A DNA stretch of 64,000 nt from Thalassospira profundimaris WP0211 (GTDB lineage Bacteria; Pseudomonadota; Alphaproteobacteria; Rhodospirillales; Thalassospiraceae). The stretch lies in contig NZ_AMRN01000007.1 of NCBI RefSeq assembly GCF_000300275.1, forward strand, positions 220,541 to 284,540, written 5' to 3'. Of the stretch, positions 8,370 to 18,262 are shown piece by piece; within the stretch, counting starts at the first letter, position 1, and each line of letters begins with the position of its first letter. Both the position numbers and the translations under genes were made by a program. The notes under the pieces are model-generated. The model saw only the letters and a list, made by a program, of their open reading frames with translations, had not been told where the DNA came from and did not search any database.

Positions 8370-8640
8370 GCTGTGGTCTCCAGTATTCGTTTGTTGGGAT
8401 GCTCGTAGCGGCTGTTTCGTTCACTGAACGACCGCTTCCCATGTTGTGATTATACACCGATCAAGTCGGTTTGTGTTTTCACGTTTTTAAAACGGTTCTG
8501 GTTAGCGCACGGTTAAAAGATCGTAACCATCTTCACCAATGCCATCAAATAGCGAAAAAAGCCTTGCTCTGCTTCTGCTTGACGTAGCGACAAGGGCGTT
8601 TATTCTCTGGCAACTTTAATGTGCACAGGCCTTTCCTCCG

Positions 8641-9213
8641 ATGTATCTCCTCATCGACAATTACGACAGTTTCACATTCAATCTGTGGCACTATCTGCGC
8701 GAACTCGGCCCGGAGGTCGAAGTGCGCCGCAATGATGAGATTACCGTGGATGCGGCCATGGCGCTCAATCCCGAAGGCATTGTGATTTCGCCCGGTCCTT
8801 GCGATCCGGAACGGGCCGGTATCTGCCTTGATCTGATCAAGGCCGCCGCAGGCAAGGTCAAATTGCTTGGCGTCTGTCTTGGTCATCAATCTATCGGTCA
8901 GGCCTTTGGCGGCAAGGTGATCCGTGCGCCCGAATGCATGCATGGCAAGACCGATGCGATGAAGCATTCCGGCACCAGCGTTTTTAAAGGCCTTCCCAGC
9001 CCGTTCGAAGCCACCCGCTATCACTCGCTGGTGATTGAACGCGAAACTTTGCCCGACAGCCTTGAAATAACGGCCGAAAGCGGAGATGGTCTTATTATGG
9101 GCGTGCGTCACAAAACCCATCAAATTCATGGTGTCCAGTTCCATCCCGAAAGCATCGCTTCGGAACATGGCCACGCCCTGCTTAAAAACTTTATCGACTA
9201 TACCGGTGCTTAG
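8641..9213 (+). CDS. trpG: Anthranilate synthase component II (glutamine amidotransferase)
   Basis: 190 aa. It hydrolyses glutamine and passes ammonia to TrpE. It is a class I amidotransferase with the oxyanion element [11 protein letters not shown], the nucleophile elbow [11 protein letters not shown] and the His-Glu pair in [10 protein letters not shown]. It may also serve p-aminobenzoate synthesis, as TrpG/PabA often does. It opens the trpG-trpD-trpC-moaC run. The 271-base gap between the divergent deacetylase and this gene must hold promoters for both, but shows no Trp-codon leader peptide. The ribosome site before ATG 8641 is weak (pyrimidine-rich CCTTTCCTCCG), so the start rests on the conserved [12 protein letters not shown] opening. 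Confidence 0.96.
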   Translation: MYLLIDNYDSFTFNLWHYLRELGPEVEVRRNDEITVDAAMALNPEGIVISPGPCDPERAGICLDLIKAAAGKVKLLGVCLGHQSIGQAFGGKVIRAPECMHGKTDAMKHSGTSVFKGLPSPFEATRYHSLVIERETLPDSLEITAESGDGLIMGVRHKTHQIHGVQFHPESIASEHGHALLKNFIDYTGA

Positions 9214-9257
9214 GCCCATGCCGAACCCGCACCGGACCGCAAACCAAGGAAGACCCG

Positions 9258-10292
9258 ATGTCGACTGATCATGATCTGAAGCCAATTCTGGCCAAAGTCG
9301 CAGATGGCGAAAAACTGACCGAAAGCGCGGCGGAGGCGGCCTTTAATGTGCTGATGTCGGGTCAGGCGACACCATCGCAGATGGGGGCTTTTCTGATGGG
9401 CTTGCGCATTCGTGGCGAAACCGTTGATGAAATCACCGGTGCCGCCCGTGTCATGCGCGAAAAGGCAACCGGCATCATTGCCCCGGAAAATGCGGTCGAT
9501 ACCTGCGGCACCGGTGGTGATGGCAGTGGCACCTATAATATCTCGACCGGGGCTGCGATTGTGGCGGCCGCCGCGGGTGCCACCGTTGCCAAGCACGGCA
9601 ACCGCGCCGCTTCGTCCAAATCCGGGTCTGCCGATGTTTTGATGGCGCTTGGTGTTAATCTTGACGCCGATATGAAGCTTCTGGAAAAGGCGCTTCGTGA
9701 CATCAATCTTTGCTTCATGATGGCGACCCGTCACCATTCCGCGATGCGTCACGTCATGCCGACCCGCGTTGAAATGGGCACGCGCACCATCTTTAACCTG
9801 CTGGGACCGCTGGCCAACCCGGCCAAGACCAAACGTCAGGTTCTTGGCGTTTTTGCCAAACAGTGGGTCGAACCGATTGCCAATGTGCTCAACCGTCTGG
9901 GATCGGTGCATGCATGGGTTGTTCATGGCCACAGCGGTCTTGATGAAATCTCGACCACCGGCCCGACCTATGTTGCCGAGGTCAAGAACGGCAAGGTCAC
10001 CACATTTGAAATCAGCCCAAGTGATTTTGGGCTCGAAACCGTAACGCTTGATGACCTCAAGGGTGGTGATGCCGATGTCAATGCCAGGGCGATTACCGAC
10101 CTTCTGGCGGCCAAGAAAAGCCCGTACCGCGACATCGTTCTGATGAATGCGGGTGCGGCACTAGTGGTCACCGGCATTGCCAGCGATCTGGCCGACGGCA
10201 TCAAAAAGGCTGCAGACGCCATTGATAGCGGCAAGGCTGCCGAAACCCTGCAAGGGCTTGTGAAGATTACCAACGAAGGAACCCCGGCGTGA
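9258..10292 (+). CDS. trpD: Anthranilate phosphoribosyltransferase
   Basis: 344 aa. It joins anthranilate to PRPP, the second committed step of tryptophan synthesis. The glycine-rich PRPP-binding segment [17 protein letters not shown] is intact. It is followed by [18 protein letters not shown], which contacts both substrates in the family. The length is normal for a monofunctional enzyme. It starts 44 bases after trpG behind GGAAGACC and overlaps trpC by four bases (GTGA), so the genes are translationally coupled. Confidence 0.97.
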   Translation: MSTDHDLKPILAKVADGEKLTESAAEAAFNVLMSGQATPSQMGAFLMGLRIRGETVDEITGAARVMREKATGIIAPENAVDTCGTGGDGSGTYNISTGAAIVAAAAGATVAKHGNRAASSKSGSADVLMALGVNLDADMKLLEKALRDINLCFMMATRHHSAMRHVMPTRVEMGTRTIFNLLGPLANPAKTKRQVLGVFAKQWVEPIANVLNRLGSVHAWVVHGHSGLDEISTTGPTYVAEVKNGKVTTFEISPSDFGLETVTLDDLKGGDADVNARAITDLLAAKKSPYRDIVLMNAGAALVVTGIASDLADGIKKAADAIDSGKAAETLQGLVKITNEGTPA

Positions 10293-11086
10293 GCGACGTA
10301 CTAGCCAAAATCTGCAACGACAAACGCGATCACGTTGCGGCCTGCAAGGCGCGCAAGACGCTTGCCACCCTCGAGGCCGAGGCAAAGGCACAATCCGCCC
10401 CGCGTGGTTTTATCAGAGCACTTGAAACCAGTGTTGCCGATGGCCGTTATGGTCTGATTGCTGAAATCAAAAAGGCATCCCCCTCGAAGGGACTGATCCG
10501 CCCGGACTTCAATCCGCCGGAACTTGCCAAGGCCTACAAGGCCGGCGGGGCAAGCTGCCTGTCGGTTCTGACCGACATCCCCTATTTCCAGGGCGATGAC
10601 AGCTATCTGGTCGCGGCCCGGGCCGCAGTCGATCTTCCGGCCCTTCGCAAGGACTTCATGGTCGATCCTTATCAGATTACCGAGGCACGTGCGCTTGGCG
10701 CGGATTGCATCCTTCTGATCATGGCAGCCCTTGAAGACAGCTTGGCTTCTGAGCTTGAAGATGCCGCGCACAGCCTTGGCATGGATGTCCTGATCGAGGT
10801 GCACAACGCCCCGGAACTCGAACGTGCGCTCAAGCTCAAATCGCGTTTGCTGGGGATTAATAACCGCAACCTCAAAACCATGGAAATCTCGCTCACCACG
10901 ACCGAGGAACTGGCAAGCATGGTCGGCGATGATCGGTTGCTGGTGGCTGAAAGCGGCCTGTTTACCCCTGATGACCTTGCCCGTATGGCAAAGGTCGGTG
11001 CGCAATGCTTCCTGATCGGCGAAAGCCTGATGCGCCAGGACGACGTCGCAACCGCCACCCGCAACCTGCTCGGCCTTGCGGCCTGA
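10289..11086 (+). CDS. trpC: Indole-3-glycerol phosphate synthase
   Basis: 265 aa, from a GTG start that overlaps the trpD stop. It forms the indole ring from carboxyphenylamino-deoxyribulose phosphate. It has a (beta-alpha)8 barrel with [12 protein letters not shown] near the N-terminus (catalytic Lys), then [22 protein letters not shown] and [11 protein letters not shown], all standard TrpC signatures. It is monofunctional, with no PRAI domain fused. It is followed after 19 bases by moaC, an arrangement usual in Rhodospirillales. Confidence 0.97.
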   Translation: MSDVLAKICNDKRDHVAACKARKTLATLEAEAKAQSAPRGFIRALETSVADGRYGLIAEIKKASPSKGLIRPDFNPPELAKAYKAGGASCLSVLTDIPYFQGDDSYLVAARAAVDLPALRKDFMVDPYQITEARALGADCILLIMAALEDSLASELEDAAHSLGMDVLIEVHNAPELERALKLKSRLLGINNRNLKTMEISLTTTEELASMVGDDRLLVAESGLFTPDDLARMAKVGAQCFLIGESLMRQDDVATATRNLLGLAA

Positions 11087-11105
11087 TCAATACTGGACAG
11101 AACCA

Positions 11106-11585
11106 ATGGCAGACAAGCTTTCCCATATTGATGCCGGTGGCAACGCGGTGATGGTCGATATTTCGGCCAAGGCAGAAACTGCGCGCACCGCGATTGCCAA
11201 GGCACGGGTTCTGATGTCTTCCGAAACGGCAAAGCTGATTGCCGCACGCGGCCATAAAAAGGGTGATGTTCTTGGCATTGCCCAGCTTGCCGGGATCATG
11301 GGGGCGAAAAAGACCCCCGATCTGATCCCGCTCTGTCATCCCCTGCCCCTGACCTCGGTCACCGTCGATCTGGAACTGGCCGAGGGTGTCGATGCGGTCG
11401 ATATCACCGCCACCTGCAAGACAACCGGCAAGACCGGTGTCGAGATGGAAGCCCTGACTGCTGCCTCGGTCGCAGCACTGACGGTTTTTGACATGTGTAA
11501 GGCGGTTGATAAAAGTATGAGGATTACCGATTTGCGGGTCACCCGAAAAGAAGGTGGCAAGTCGGGCACCTTCATCGCGGACTAG
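11106..11585 (+). CDS. moaC: Cyclic pyranopterin monophosphate synthase
   Basis: 159 aa. It acts after MoaA in molybdenum cofactor synthesis, converting 3',8-cyclo-GTP to cyclic pyranopterin monophosphate. The signature [17 protein letters not shown] and the active-site region [13 protein letters not shown] / MCKAVDKSM are intact. I chose ATG 11106 because it follows GGACAG and gives the standard MADKLSHID opening; a frame extending to 11076 overlaps the trpC end and is unlikely. In relatives moeA commonly follows between moaC and lexA. Here only 162 non-coding bases follow, so MoeA must be encoded elsewhere. Confidence 0.96.
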   Translation: MADKLSHIDAGGNAVMVDISAKAETARTAIAKARVLMSSETAKLIAARGHKKGDVLGIAQLAGIMGAKKTPDLIPLCHPLPLTSVTVDLELAEGVDAVDITATCKTTGKTGVEMEALTAASVAALTVFDMCKAVDKSMRITDLRVTRKEGGKSGTFIAD

Positions 11586-11674
11586 CTTCCTGTCCCTTCA
11601 GGTCGCCTACTATTCATATTTTTTGAAGGATCACGGTGATTATTCGGTTTTTCCGTCAAATCGCACAGAGCCGC

Positions 11675-11703
11675 TTGACCCGCGAAAAGAACTAAAGTAG
11701 AAC
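11675..11703 (+). promoter_or_regulatory. lexA promoter with an alphaproteobacterial SOS box
   Basis: GAAC-TAAAGTA-GAAC at 11689-11703 is an exact GAAC-N7-GAAC, the LexA operator known from alphaproteobacteria. A -35-like TTGACC at 11675-11680 is 17 bases from TAGAAC at 11698-11703, so the operator covers the -10 region. The site lies 45 bases before the lexA start and implies autorepression relieved by DNA damage. Confidence 0.85.
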
Positions 11704-11747
11704 ATCTATGTATCCTTTTTGTTCTTTTTACAGGTTCGGGAAATATC

Positions 11748-12455
11748 ATGCTGACGCGCAAGCAATATGAGTTGCTGGTCTATATAGACAATTACCTTCG
11801 CGATCACGGGATTTCGCCCTCTTTCGATGAAATGAAAGAGGCCCTGAACCTTAAATCCAAATCCGGCATTCACCGCCTGATCACAGGCCTTGAGGAACGC
11901 GGCTTTATCCGCCGCCTTGCGCACCGTGCACGCGCGCTTGAGGTCGTCAGACTTCCGGAAAACAGCGATGATGACGCCCCGGAAACGCCAAACAATGTGA
12001 CCTCGCTTGCCAGTGTGCGAAAGGCCGCGCATCGGCCAACCACGGTGCCAACCGCCTTCTCGGAAGCCGGAGAATCCGTTGGTTTGCCGCTCTATGGCCG
12101 GATTGCGGCCGGTACACCGATCGAGGCCCTTCGCGATCAAACGACCATGGTACAGGTCCCGGCCGCCCTGCTTGGTGCCGGTGATCACTATGCCCTTGAA
12201 GTATCGGGGGATTCGATGATTGATGCTGGCATTCTTGATGGTGACACGGTCCTGATCCAGCGCTGCGAACAGGCCCATGACGGTACCATCGTGGTGGCAC
12301 TCGTCGATGACAGCGAAGCCACCCTGAAACGCCTGAAACGTGGGCGTGGTGAAGTTCTGCTGGAACCGGCCAATGCGCGCTATGAAACCCGCGCCCTGTC
12401 GCCAGATCGTGTGCGCATTCAGGGCCGTCTGGTCGGGTTGCTGCGTCAGTACTGA
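11748..12455 (+). CDS. lexA: LexA SOS repressor
   Basis: 235 aa. The N-terminal winged helix-turn-helix ([17 protein letters not shown] ... [15 protein letters not shown]) binds the SOS operator. A variable linker of about 50 residues follows, then the S24 autocleavage domain with cleavage site Ala121-Gly122 (RIAAGTP), nucleophile Ser156 (SGDSM) and general-base Lys194 (ATLKRLK). It is slightly longer than the E. coli protein because of the linker, as is common in this class. The upstream SOS box shows autoregulation. A terminator follows the stop closely. Confidence 0.97.
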   Translation: MLTRKQYELLVYIDNYLRDHGISPSFDEMKEALNLKSKSGIHRLITGLEERGFIRRLAHRARALEVVRLPENSDDDAPETPNNVTSLASVRKAAHRPTTVPTAFSEAGESVGLPLYGRIAAGTPIEALRDQTTMVQVPAALLGAGDHYALEVSGDSMIDAGILDGDTVLIQRCEQAHDGTIVVALVDDSEATLKRLKRGRGEVLLEPANARYETRALSPDRVRIQGRLVGLLRQY

Positions 12456-12477
12456 TTGATTGCGCGACGTTACAAAC

Positions 12478-12515
12478 AAAAACGCCCGGTGCACACGCCC
12501 GGGCGTTTTTGTTTT
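12478..12515. terminator. Convergent terminator between lexA and comEC
   Basis: AACGCCCGG pairs with CCGGGCGTT around a 9-base loop. On the plus strand the stem is followed by TTTGTTTT and on the minus strand by TTTGTTTG. It can end both lexA (stop at 12455) and comEC (stop at 12542). Confidence 0.88.
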
Positions 12516-12541
12516 CTGCTATTTTGAGTGAGATCAGGTTC

Positions 12542-14728
12542 TTAGCGCCCTGCTCTGCCGCCGATGATGATCCAGGGCCAATTGCCGGTTTCCGCACGGA
12601 CGGTGTTGATTGCAGGCTTTTCGCCAGCCTCAGACGGCAGCTTGATCGCAACACCGCCCTGCCACCAGAGAACATCATCATCGATTATCACGCGCGCGCC
12701 AGAGGCCTGACAGGTGGTGGGCAAATCGGTTTTCAGGCTGACAATGATATCAGCGTTGCGGCAGGCATAAAACGGATTGGCAATCCGGCTTGCGACGATG
12801 ATCCGTGACCGAACGATGTTAGCGCTAACACCAAGGGAGCACGGGTCGTTCTGGCAGGCCTGTACGCGGCTTTGTTCCTGTTCGGGGCGAATGCCAAAGC
12901 GGCTCATCCAGATGCCTTTTTGAAAGTCATTCAGCCGTTCGGATGTGTGCAAGATACCGGCATCAGGATCATAGACAGCCCAGCTTTCGCGGTCGCCCGA
13001 TATCAGGATTTCGGGCTCTTTGTGCAGTGCCTGAAAGATGATGGCGGCAAAAATCAGCGGAAGGACCGGCACGATCATCACCTTGTCGCGCCAGATAACG
13101 ATCCAGGCCAAGGCAAACAGCCCCAAGGCAACCGCCAGCATATCAAGGCCCGAGACATACCAAAGCCCCCAGTCCTGTGCGGCAACCAGTTCGGCGGTTT
13201 CCAACAATACCGTCAATCCGGGCTTCATCGCGGCCAGTGAGAGCCCCGATAACCCAATCGGGATCAGCGCCAGCGTCACGACGATCCAGGGCATCACCCA
13301 GAATGCCATGACCGGAATGGCGACCAGATTGGCGAAGACACCGAGCATCGAAATCCGGCCAAAATGATAGCCGATGATGGGCGCAGTCACCGCCGTCACG
13401 ATCAGACTGGTCAGCAGCAAACCGGCAAGATAAAGGCCAGTACGCTCGTACCAGGACAGCATCCCTTGCCGATCCAGCCAGCGCCGCCCCGGCCCGTCAT
13501 AAAACGCAACAAGTGCGCCAACGGCGGCAAAGGAGAGTTGGAAACTGGCGCCAAGCGCCGCATCGGGCCGCAGGATCAAAACAATGATCGCGGCCACGCC
13601 CACAAGGCGCAGCGATATGGCACGGCGATCCAGCAGGAGTGCCAGCCAAACCACAAGCAACATGACAAAGGCGCGCTGGGTCGGAATGGTCGCCCCGGAT
13701 AATCCGAGATAGACAAGCCCCGCCAGCATGGCCGCCATCGCCGCCCATTTCTTGATCGAATAACGCAAGGCAATTGATGGAATGGCCGCCAACCCGAACC
13801 GGATCAGGAAAAACACCGTCCCGCACAGCAATCCCATATGCAGACCGGAAATCGCCAACAAATGCGCAAGGCCGGATTTGCGGAGGTTATCGGCAATATC
13901 CGGGGTCACTTCGCCGCGTTCGCCGATGATCAGCGCCTTGGCAATGCCGGTTTCGGGGCCTGTCATTTCATCGCTGATGACGTTTGAGATATATTGACGC
14001 GCTGTTTCAATACCGACCAGCAATGCGTTGTTGTTTATGTCTTTTTGATTTTCCAGAACTTCGAACTGTCGTCCAAAGACAAATCCGGAAGCGGCAATAT
14101 CGCTGAAATAGAGATTACGTGCAAAATCCGGGTCGCCGGGAACAGCAGGTGCGCGCAAGGGAAAGAGACGTGCGTTCGCACGGATCTGGTCGCCAATTGA
14201 AAGCGCACTATCGCCCAGAAAGCTGAGCCTTACATTCCAGTCCAGTTGGTCTTGGGCAATGCCGACAATCTCGGACGGCTGCACGGTGGCGCGGATGCGT
14301 CCATTCCGCGGTTCCAGCGCAATGATGGTGCCGGTAACCTCGGTCGTGTAGAGCGTTTTTGTCGGGATATTATCCGGGCCAAGTTCGGTATGGATGGCAC
14401 TTGTCAAAGCCCCGAACGCCAAACTGGCAAGCAGTTGAAATGCGAAGGCCAGAGTGGCAAGCCGCCGCGACATCCAGAAACCGCAGCCCAGCAGAATCAC
14501 CGCCAGAGCAATTTGACCAAGCCCGATACGCGCAGGGAGCAAGAAATACCCGGCGCAGCCCAACCCAAAGAAGATAACCGAGGACAGAAACCATTTATTT
14601 CTTTGGCTTGTTACAACAAAATTAATTTGTGAGAAAACACCCACAAATAATTGTTTTAATTTAACTTTACCTGTCGCCGTACGACGAATGTCCAATAGCC
14701 CGCCTGCCGCATAGTTTCTATCTAACAT
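12542..14728 (-). CDS. comEC: ComEC/Rec2 family DNA-uptake channel protein
   Basis: 728 aa, polytopic inner-membrane protein. In this family it forms the channel that carries single-stranded transforming DNA into the cytoplasm. An N-terminal DUF4131-like region (about 40-230) is followed by the competence domain with its signature DNLRKSGLAHLLAISGLHMGLL and a series of hydrophobic segments up to about 560. The soluble C-terminus carries a short DUF-type tail, but I do not see the HxHxDH metallo-beta-lactamase motif that many ComEC proteins have. Other competence genes are not in the window, so natural transformation is only a possibility. It diverges from gltX across a 93-base gap. The exact start is uncertain, since the first 45 residues are weakly conserved in type. 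Confidence 0.88.
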   Translation of the reverse strand: MLDRNYAAGGLLDIRRTATGKVKLKQLFVGVFSQINFVVTSQRNKWFLSSVIFFGLGCAGYFLLPARIGLGQIALAVILLGCGFWMSRRLATLAFAFQLLASLAFGALTSAIHTELGPDNIPTKTLYTTEVTGTIIALEPRNGRIRATVQPSEIVGIAQDQLDWNVRLSFLGDSALSIGDQIRANARLFPLRAPAVPGDPDFARNLYFSDIAASGFVFGRQFEVLENQKDINNNALLVGIETARQYISNVISDEMTGPETGIAKALIIGERGEVTPDIADNLRKSGLAHLLAISGLHMGLLCGTVFFLIRFGLAAIPSIALRYSIKKWAAMAAMLAGLVYLGLSGATIPTQRAFVMLLVVWLALLLDRRAISLRLVGVAAIIVLILRPDAALGASFQLSFAAVGALVAFYDGPGRRWLDRQGMLSWYERTGLYLAGLLLTSLIVTAVTAPIIGYHFGRISMLGVFANLVAIPVMAFWVMPWIVVTLALIPIGLSGLSLAAMKPGLTVLLETAELVAAQDWGLWYVSGLDMLAVALGLFALAWIVIWRDKVMIVPVLPLIFAAIIFQALHKEPEILISGDRESWAVYDPDAGILHTSERLNDFQKGIWMSRFGIRPEQEQSRVQACQNDPCSLGVSANIVRSRIIVASRIANPFYACRNADIIVSLKTDLPTTCQASGARVIIDDDVLWWQGGVAIKLPSEAGEKPAINTVRAETGNWPWIIIGGRAGR

Positions 14729-14821
14729 CCGCTGTGGTGCAACAGCGTGTCATTTGTGCTATAGCCTGCACGCCAAAAGTCCTCAGGACAAGCGACAACA
14801 TCCAAATAACGGATAGATTGA

Positions 14822-16228
14822 ATGACGGTTGTTACCCGTTTTGCCCCGTCTCCGACCGGGTTTCTGCATATCGGCGGCGCACGCACCGCACTTTATAACT
14901 GGCTATATGCCAAACATACCGGTGGCAAGTTCTTGCTCCGGATCGAGGATACCGACCGTGAACGTTCAACGCCCGAGGCCGTAGACGCCATTTTTGACGG
15001 CTTGAACTGGCTTGGCCTGACCGCAGACGAAGAGCCGACTTTCCAGTTTGCCCGTCGCGACCGCCATGCAGAAGTCGCCCAACAGCTTCTTGATGCCGGG
15101 AAAGCGTATTATTGCTATTGCTCCCCCGAGGAGCTGACCGCCATGCGCGAGAAAGCCCGCGCAGAAGGCCGTCCAATGAAATATGACGGTACCTGGCGCG
15201 ATCGCGATCCGTCCGAGGCACCGGAAGGTGTCAAACCGGTGGTCCGCGTCAAGGCCCCGCAGGAAGGCGATGCCGTGATCAATGATCAGGTGCAGGGCGA
15301 AGTTCGCGTCGGCAACGAGCAGCTTGACGATTATGTCATCCTGCGCGGCGACGGAACGCCCACCTACATGCTTTCCGTCGTGGTTGATGACCATGACATG
15401 GGTGTTACCAACGTCATTCGTGGTGACGACCACCTGACCAACGCATTCCGTCAGAAAGTCATTTATGATGCCATGGGTTGGGACGTTCCGACCTTTGCGC
15501 ATATCCCGCTGATCCATGGTCCGGATGGCGCCAAGCTGTCAAAACGCCATGGTGCGCTGGGTGTTGATGCTTATCGCGATGAAATGGGCTTCTTGCCCGA
15601 GGCATTGAACAACTATCTTCTGCGTCTTGGCTGGGGCCATGGTGATGATGAGGTCATTTCGACCGAGCAGGCGATTGAATGGTTTGACATCACCGATGTC
15701 GGCAAAGGGGCTGCGCGCTTTGATTTTGCAAAGCTGACCAACCTTAATGGCATCTACCTGCGTCAGGCCGATGACAAACGCCTTGCAGACGAGGTTTCGC
15801 CGCTGATTGCCAAGCAAATTGGCGTCGATGCGCTTGATGCATCGCAAAAAGAAATCTTGATCAACGGCATGGCAGGCCTTAAAGAAAGGGCCAAGACTCT
15901 TATCGAGCTCGCCGACTCTTCGGCTTTCTACGTTACCGATGGCATTACGTCCGTTAACGAGAAAGCCCAGTCCCTGATTGATGGTGCACCTGAAGGTCTG
16001 TTCAAGGAACTGGCCAACAGTCTTGAAGCGCTTGATAGCTGGACCGAAGAGGACGTTGACGCAAGTGTTCGCGCCATTGCCGATAAGTTTGAGTTAAAGC
16101 TTGGCAAAGTTGCGCAGCCCTTGCGGGCGGTGCTTACAGGCTCCAACTCTTCACCAGGCATTTTCGAAGTAATGATTGTGCTTGGCAAAACCCAAACGCT
16201 GAAACGCATTCGCCATTTTGATGCATAA
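14822..16228 (+). CDS. gltX: Glutamyl-tRNA synthetase
   Basis: 468 aa. A class I aminoacyl-tRNA synthetase that charges tRNA-Glu, and possibly tRNA-Gln in a non-discriminating form. The HIGH-type motif is in [15 protein letters not shown] near the N-terminus and the KMSKS-type motif reads [10 protein letters not shown]. The C-terminal anticodon-binding helical domain ends LKRIRHFDA. Many alphaproteobacteria have two GltX paralogues; which one this is cannot be told from sequence alone. It is followed after 110 bases by gltA on the same strand. Confidence 0.97.
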   Translation: MTVVTRFAPSPTGFLHIGGARTALYNWLYAKHTGGKFLLRIEDTDRERSTPEAVDAIFDGLNWLGLTADEEPTFQFARRDRHAEVAQQLLDAGKAYYCYCSPEELTAMREKARAEGRPMKYDGTWRDRDPSEAPEGVKPVVRVKAPQEGDAVINDQVQGEVRVGNEQLDDYVILRGDGTPTYMLSVVVDDHDMGVTNVIRGDDHLTNAFRQKVIYDAMGWDVPTFAHIPLIHGPDGAKLSKRHGALGVDAYRDEMGFLPEALNNYLLRLGWGHGDDEVISTEQAIEWFDITDVGKGAARFDFAKLTNLNGIYLRQADDKRLADEVSPLIAKQIGVDALDASQKEILINGMAGLKERAKTLIELADSSAFYVTDGITSVNEKAQSLIDGAPEGLFKELANSLEALDSWTEEDVDASVRAIADKFELKLGKVAQPLRAVLTGSNSSPGIFEVMIVLGKTQTLKRIRHFDA

Positions 16229-16276
16229 CAACAGCGAATTAAGAAAAACTAATAACCCGTTTGCGCTTTGTGCGCC

Positions 16277-16291
16277 GCAGCATTATGCTGC
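16277..16291. repeat. Short palindrome upstream of gltA
   Basis: GCAGCAT-T-ATGCTGC is a perfect 7-bp inverted repeat 48 bases before the gltA start, flanked by TGTG and CACA. It could be a regulator site for gltA or a small RNA hairpin; there is no T run, so it is not a terminator. Confidence 0.3.
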
Positions 16292-16338
16292 ACACAACTT
16301 GAAACCGTGTTCGTTCAAACAGGGAAGGAAAAATAGTC

Positions 16339-17646
16339 ATGGCATCTAATCCCAAGACTTCCCACACCGTGACAATGACCGACAATGCCACTGGCAAGTC
16401 GTTCGATATGCCGGTGATTGAGGGCAGTGTAGGCCCGTCTGTGATTGACATCCGCAAGCTGTATGCTGAAACCGGATATTTCACCTATGATCCGGGCTTC
16501 ACTTCGACCGGCTCTTGCCAGTCGGAACTGACCTATATTGATGGCGACGTTGGTATTCTGCGTCACCGCGGTTATGCAATTGATGAACTTGCAGAAAATG
16601 CCGACTTCCTCGAAGTCTGCCATCTGCTGCTTTATGGTGAGCTGCCGAATGCCACCGACAAAGCCAAGTTCGAGAATGATATTACCATGCACACCATGGT
16701 CCACGAACAGATGCGCAATTTCTATAACGGTTTCCGCCGTGATGCACATCCGATGGCGATCATGTGTGGCGTTGTTGGCGCATTGTCCGCGTTCTATCAT
16801 GACAGCACCGACATCAACGATCCGAAGCAGCGGATGATTTCGGCCTATCGCCTGATTGCGAAAATGCCGACCATTGCGGCGATGGCGTATAAATATTCCA
16901 TCGGTCAGCCGTTCCGTTATCCGAACAACAAGCTCGGTTATGCAGAAAACTTCCTGCAGATGATGTTTGGCAACCCGTGTGAAGACTATGAAGTCAATCC
17001 GGTTCTGGCCAAGGCAATGGATCGCATCCTGATCCTGCATGCCGACCACGAACAGAATGCGTCGACCTCGACCGTTCGTCTGGCCGGTTCTTCGGGTGCC
17101 AACCCGTTTGCATGTATTGCGGCTGGTATCGCATCCCTCTGGGGTCCGGCACATGGTGGCGCAAACGAAGCCGTTCTGGTCATGCTCAACGAAATCGGCG
17201 ATGTGAAAAACATCCCGGAATACGTTGCAAAAGCAAAAGACAAGAACGATCCGTTCCGTCTGATGGGCTTTGGTCACCGCGTTTACAAAAACTACGATCC
17301 GCGCGCCAAGGTCATGCAGGAAACCTGCCACGAGGTTCTTAAAGAACTCAACATCAGCGACCCGCTGCTTGACGTTGCCCAGGAACTGGAACGTATCGCA
17401 CGTGAAGACGAGTACTTCATCGAGAAGAAACTCTATCCGAACGTTGACTTCTATTCGGGCATCATCTTCAAGGCGATGGGCATCCCGGTCAGCATGTTCA
17501 CCGTGCTGTTCGCTGTTGCACGTACCGTTGGCTGGATTTCCCAGTGGAAAGAGATGATCGAAGATCCGTCTCAGAAAATCGGTCGTCCGCGTCAGCTGTT
17601 TACCGGTGTTGCAGAACGTCCGTTCGTTCCGGTCGACAAGCGCTAA
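16339..17646 (+). CDS. gltA: Citrate synthase
   Basis: 435 aa, type II (hexameric-type) citrate synthase, which condenses acetyl-CoA and oxaloacetate to enter the TCA cycle. The signature histidine block [10 protein letters not shown], the second histidine block GFGHRVYKN and the catalytic Asp in NVDFYSGI are all present. The N-terminal beta-rich domain ([20 protein letters not shown]) is typical of Gram-negative, NADH-sensitive forms. ATG 16339 follows AGGGAAGGA at suitable spacing. A clean intrinsic terminator follows 26 bases after the stop. Confidence 0.97.
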   Translation: MASNPKTSHTVTMTDNATGKSFDMPVIEGSVGPSVIDIRKLYAETGYFTYDPGFTSTGSCQSELTYIDGDVGILRHRGYAIDELAENADFLEVCHLLLYGELPNATDKAKFENDITMHTMVHEQMRNFYNGFRRDAHPMAIMCGVVGALSAFYHDSTDINDPKQRMISAYRLIAKMPTIAAMAYKYSIGQPFRYPNNKLGYAENFLQMMFGNPCEDYEVNPVLAKAMDRILILHADHEQNASTSTVRLAGSSGANPFACIAAGIASLWGPAHGGANEAVLVMLNEIGDVKNIPEYVAKAKDKNDPFRLMGFGHRVYKNYDPRAKVMQETCHEVLKELNISDPLLDVAQELERIAREDEYFIEKKLYPNVDFYSGIIFKAMGIPVSMFTVLFAVARTVGWISQWKEMIEDPSQKIGRPRQLFTGVAERPFVPVDKR

Positions 17647-17672
17647 GCCGCGTCGACATCGACAGATCAAGG

Positions 17673-17704
17673 AAAAGGCCCGGAATTTTCCGGGCCTTTT
17701 TGTA
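17673..17704. terminator. Convergent terminator between gltA and gloA
   Basis: AAAAGGCCCGGAA and TTCCGGGCC plus TTTTT form a perfect stem with a tiny loop. A T run follows on the plus strand, and TTTTCC on the minus strand. It can serve gltA and the minus-strand gloA that ends at 17747. Confidence 0.88.
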
Positions 17705-17746
17705 TTTGTGAGGCAGCTTTAACCTGCCCCACGATATTTTCCGGGC

Positions 17747-18187
17747 TTACCAGCTTCCGGTGTTTTCCATGCTGGCCCACGGTTCAGCCGGGGCGAGGCT
17801 TTCGCCTTTTTGCAGGAACTCGATGGAAATGCCGTCCGGGGAACGAACAAACGCCATGCGCCCATCACGCGGCGGACGGTTGATGGTGACACCCGCATCC
17901 ATCAGTTTCTGACAAAGCGCATAAATATCGTCGACTTCATAGGCCAGGTGCCCGAAGTTACGACCACCGGAATAGCTTTCCGGGTCCCAGTTGTAGGTCA
18001 GTTCAAGTTCCGGGGCCTTGACGGATTTGGCACTTTCGACGTCCGCCGGCGGTGCAAGATAGATCAGGGTGAAACGGCCCTGCTCGCTCTCGATCCGGCG
18101 GGTCTCTTTCATGCCAAGAAGGTCGCAATAGAATTTCATCGACTCATCGACATTCTCGACACGTACCATCGTGTGCAGGTAGCGCAT
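17747..18187 (-). CDS. gloA: Lactoylglutathione lyase (glyoxalase I)
   Basis: 146 aa, VOC-superfamily enzyme that detoxifies methylglyoxal as its glutathione hemithioacetal. The four metal ligands align with the E. coli enzyme: His5, Glu62 (ELTYNW), His80 (FGHLAYEV) and Glu123 (SIEFLQ). A family motif GRNFGHLAY is intact. It is the last gene of the minus-strand run, 75 bases downstream of lpxB, and may be read from that operon or its own promoter. Confidence 0.95.
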   Translation of the reverse strand: MRYLHTMVRVENVDESMKFYCDLLGMKETRRIESEQGRFTLIYLAPPADVESAKSVKAPELELTYNWDPESYSGGRNFGHLAYEVDDIYALCQKLMDAGVTINRPPRDGRMAFVRSPDGISIEFLQKGESLAPAEPWASMENTGSW

Positions 18188-18262
18188 AACACTGTCTCCG
18201 TTTTCAATTAATCAATGCGAAGAAACTAATTGCAATGCGGGTTTGATGCCACCCGTAACAGG

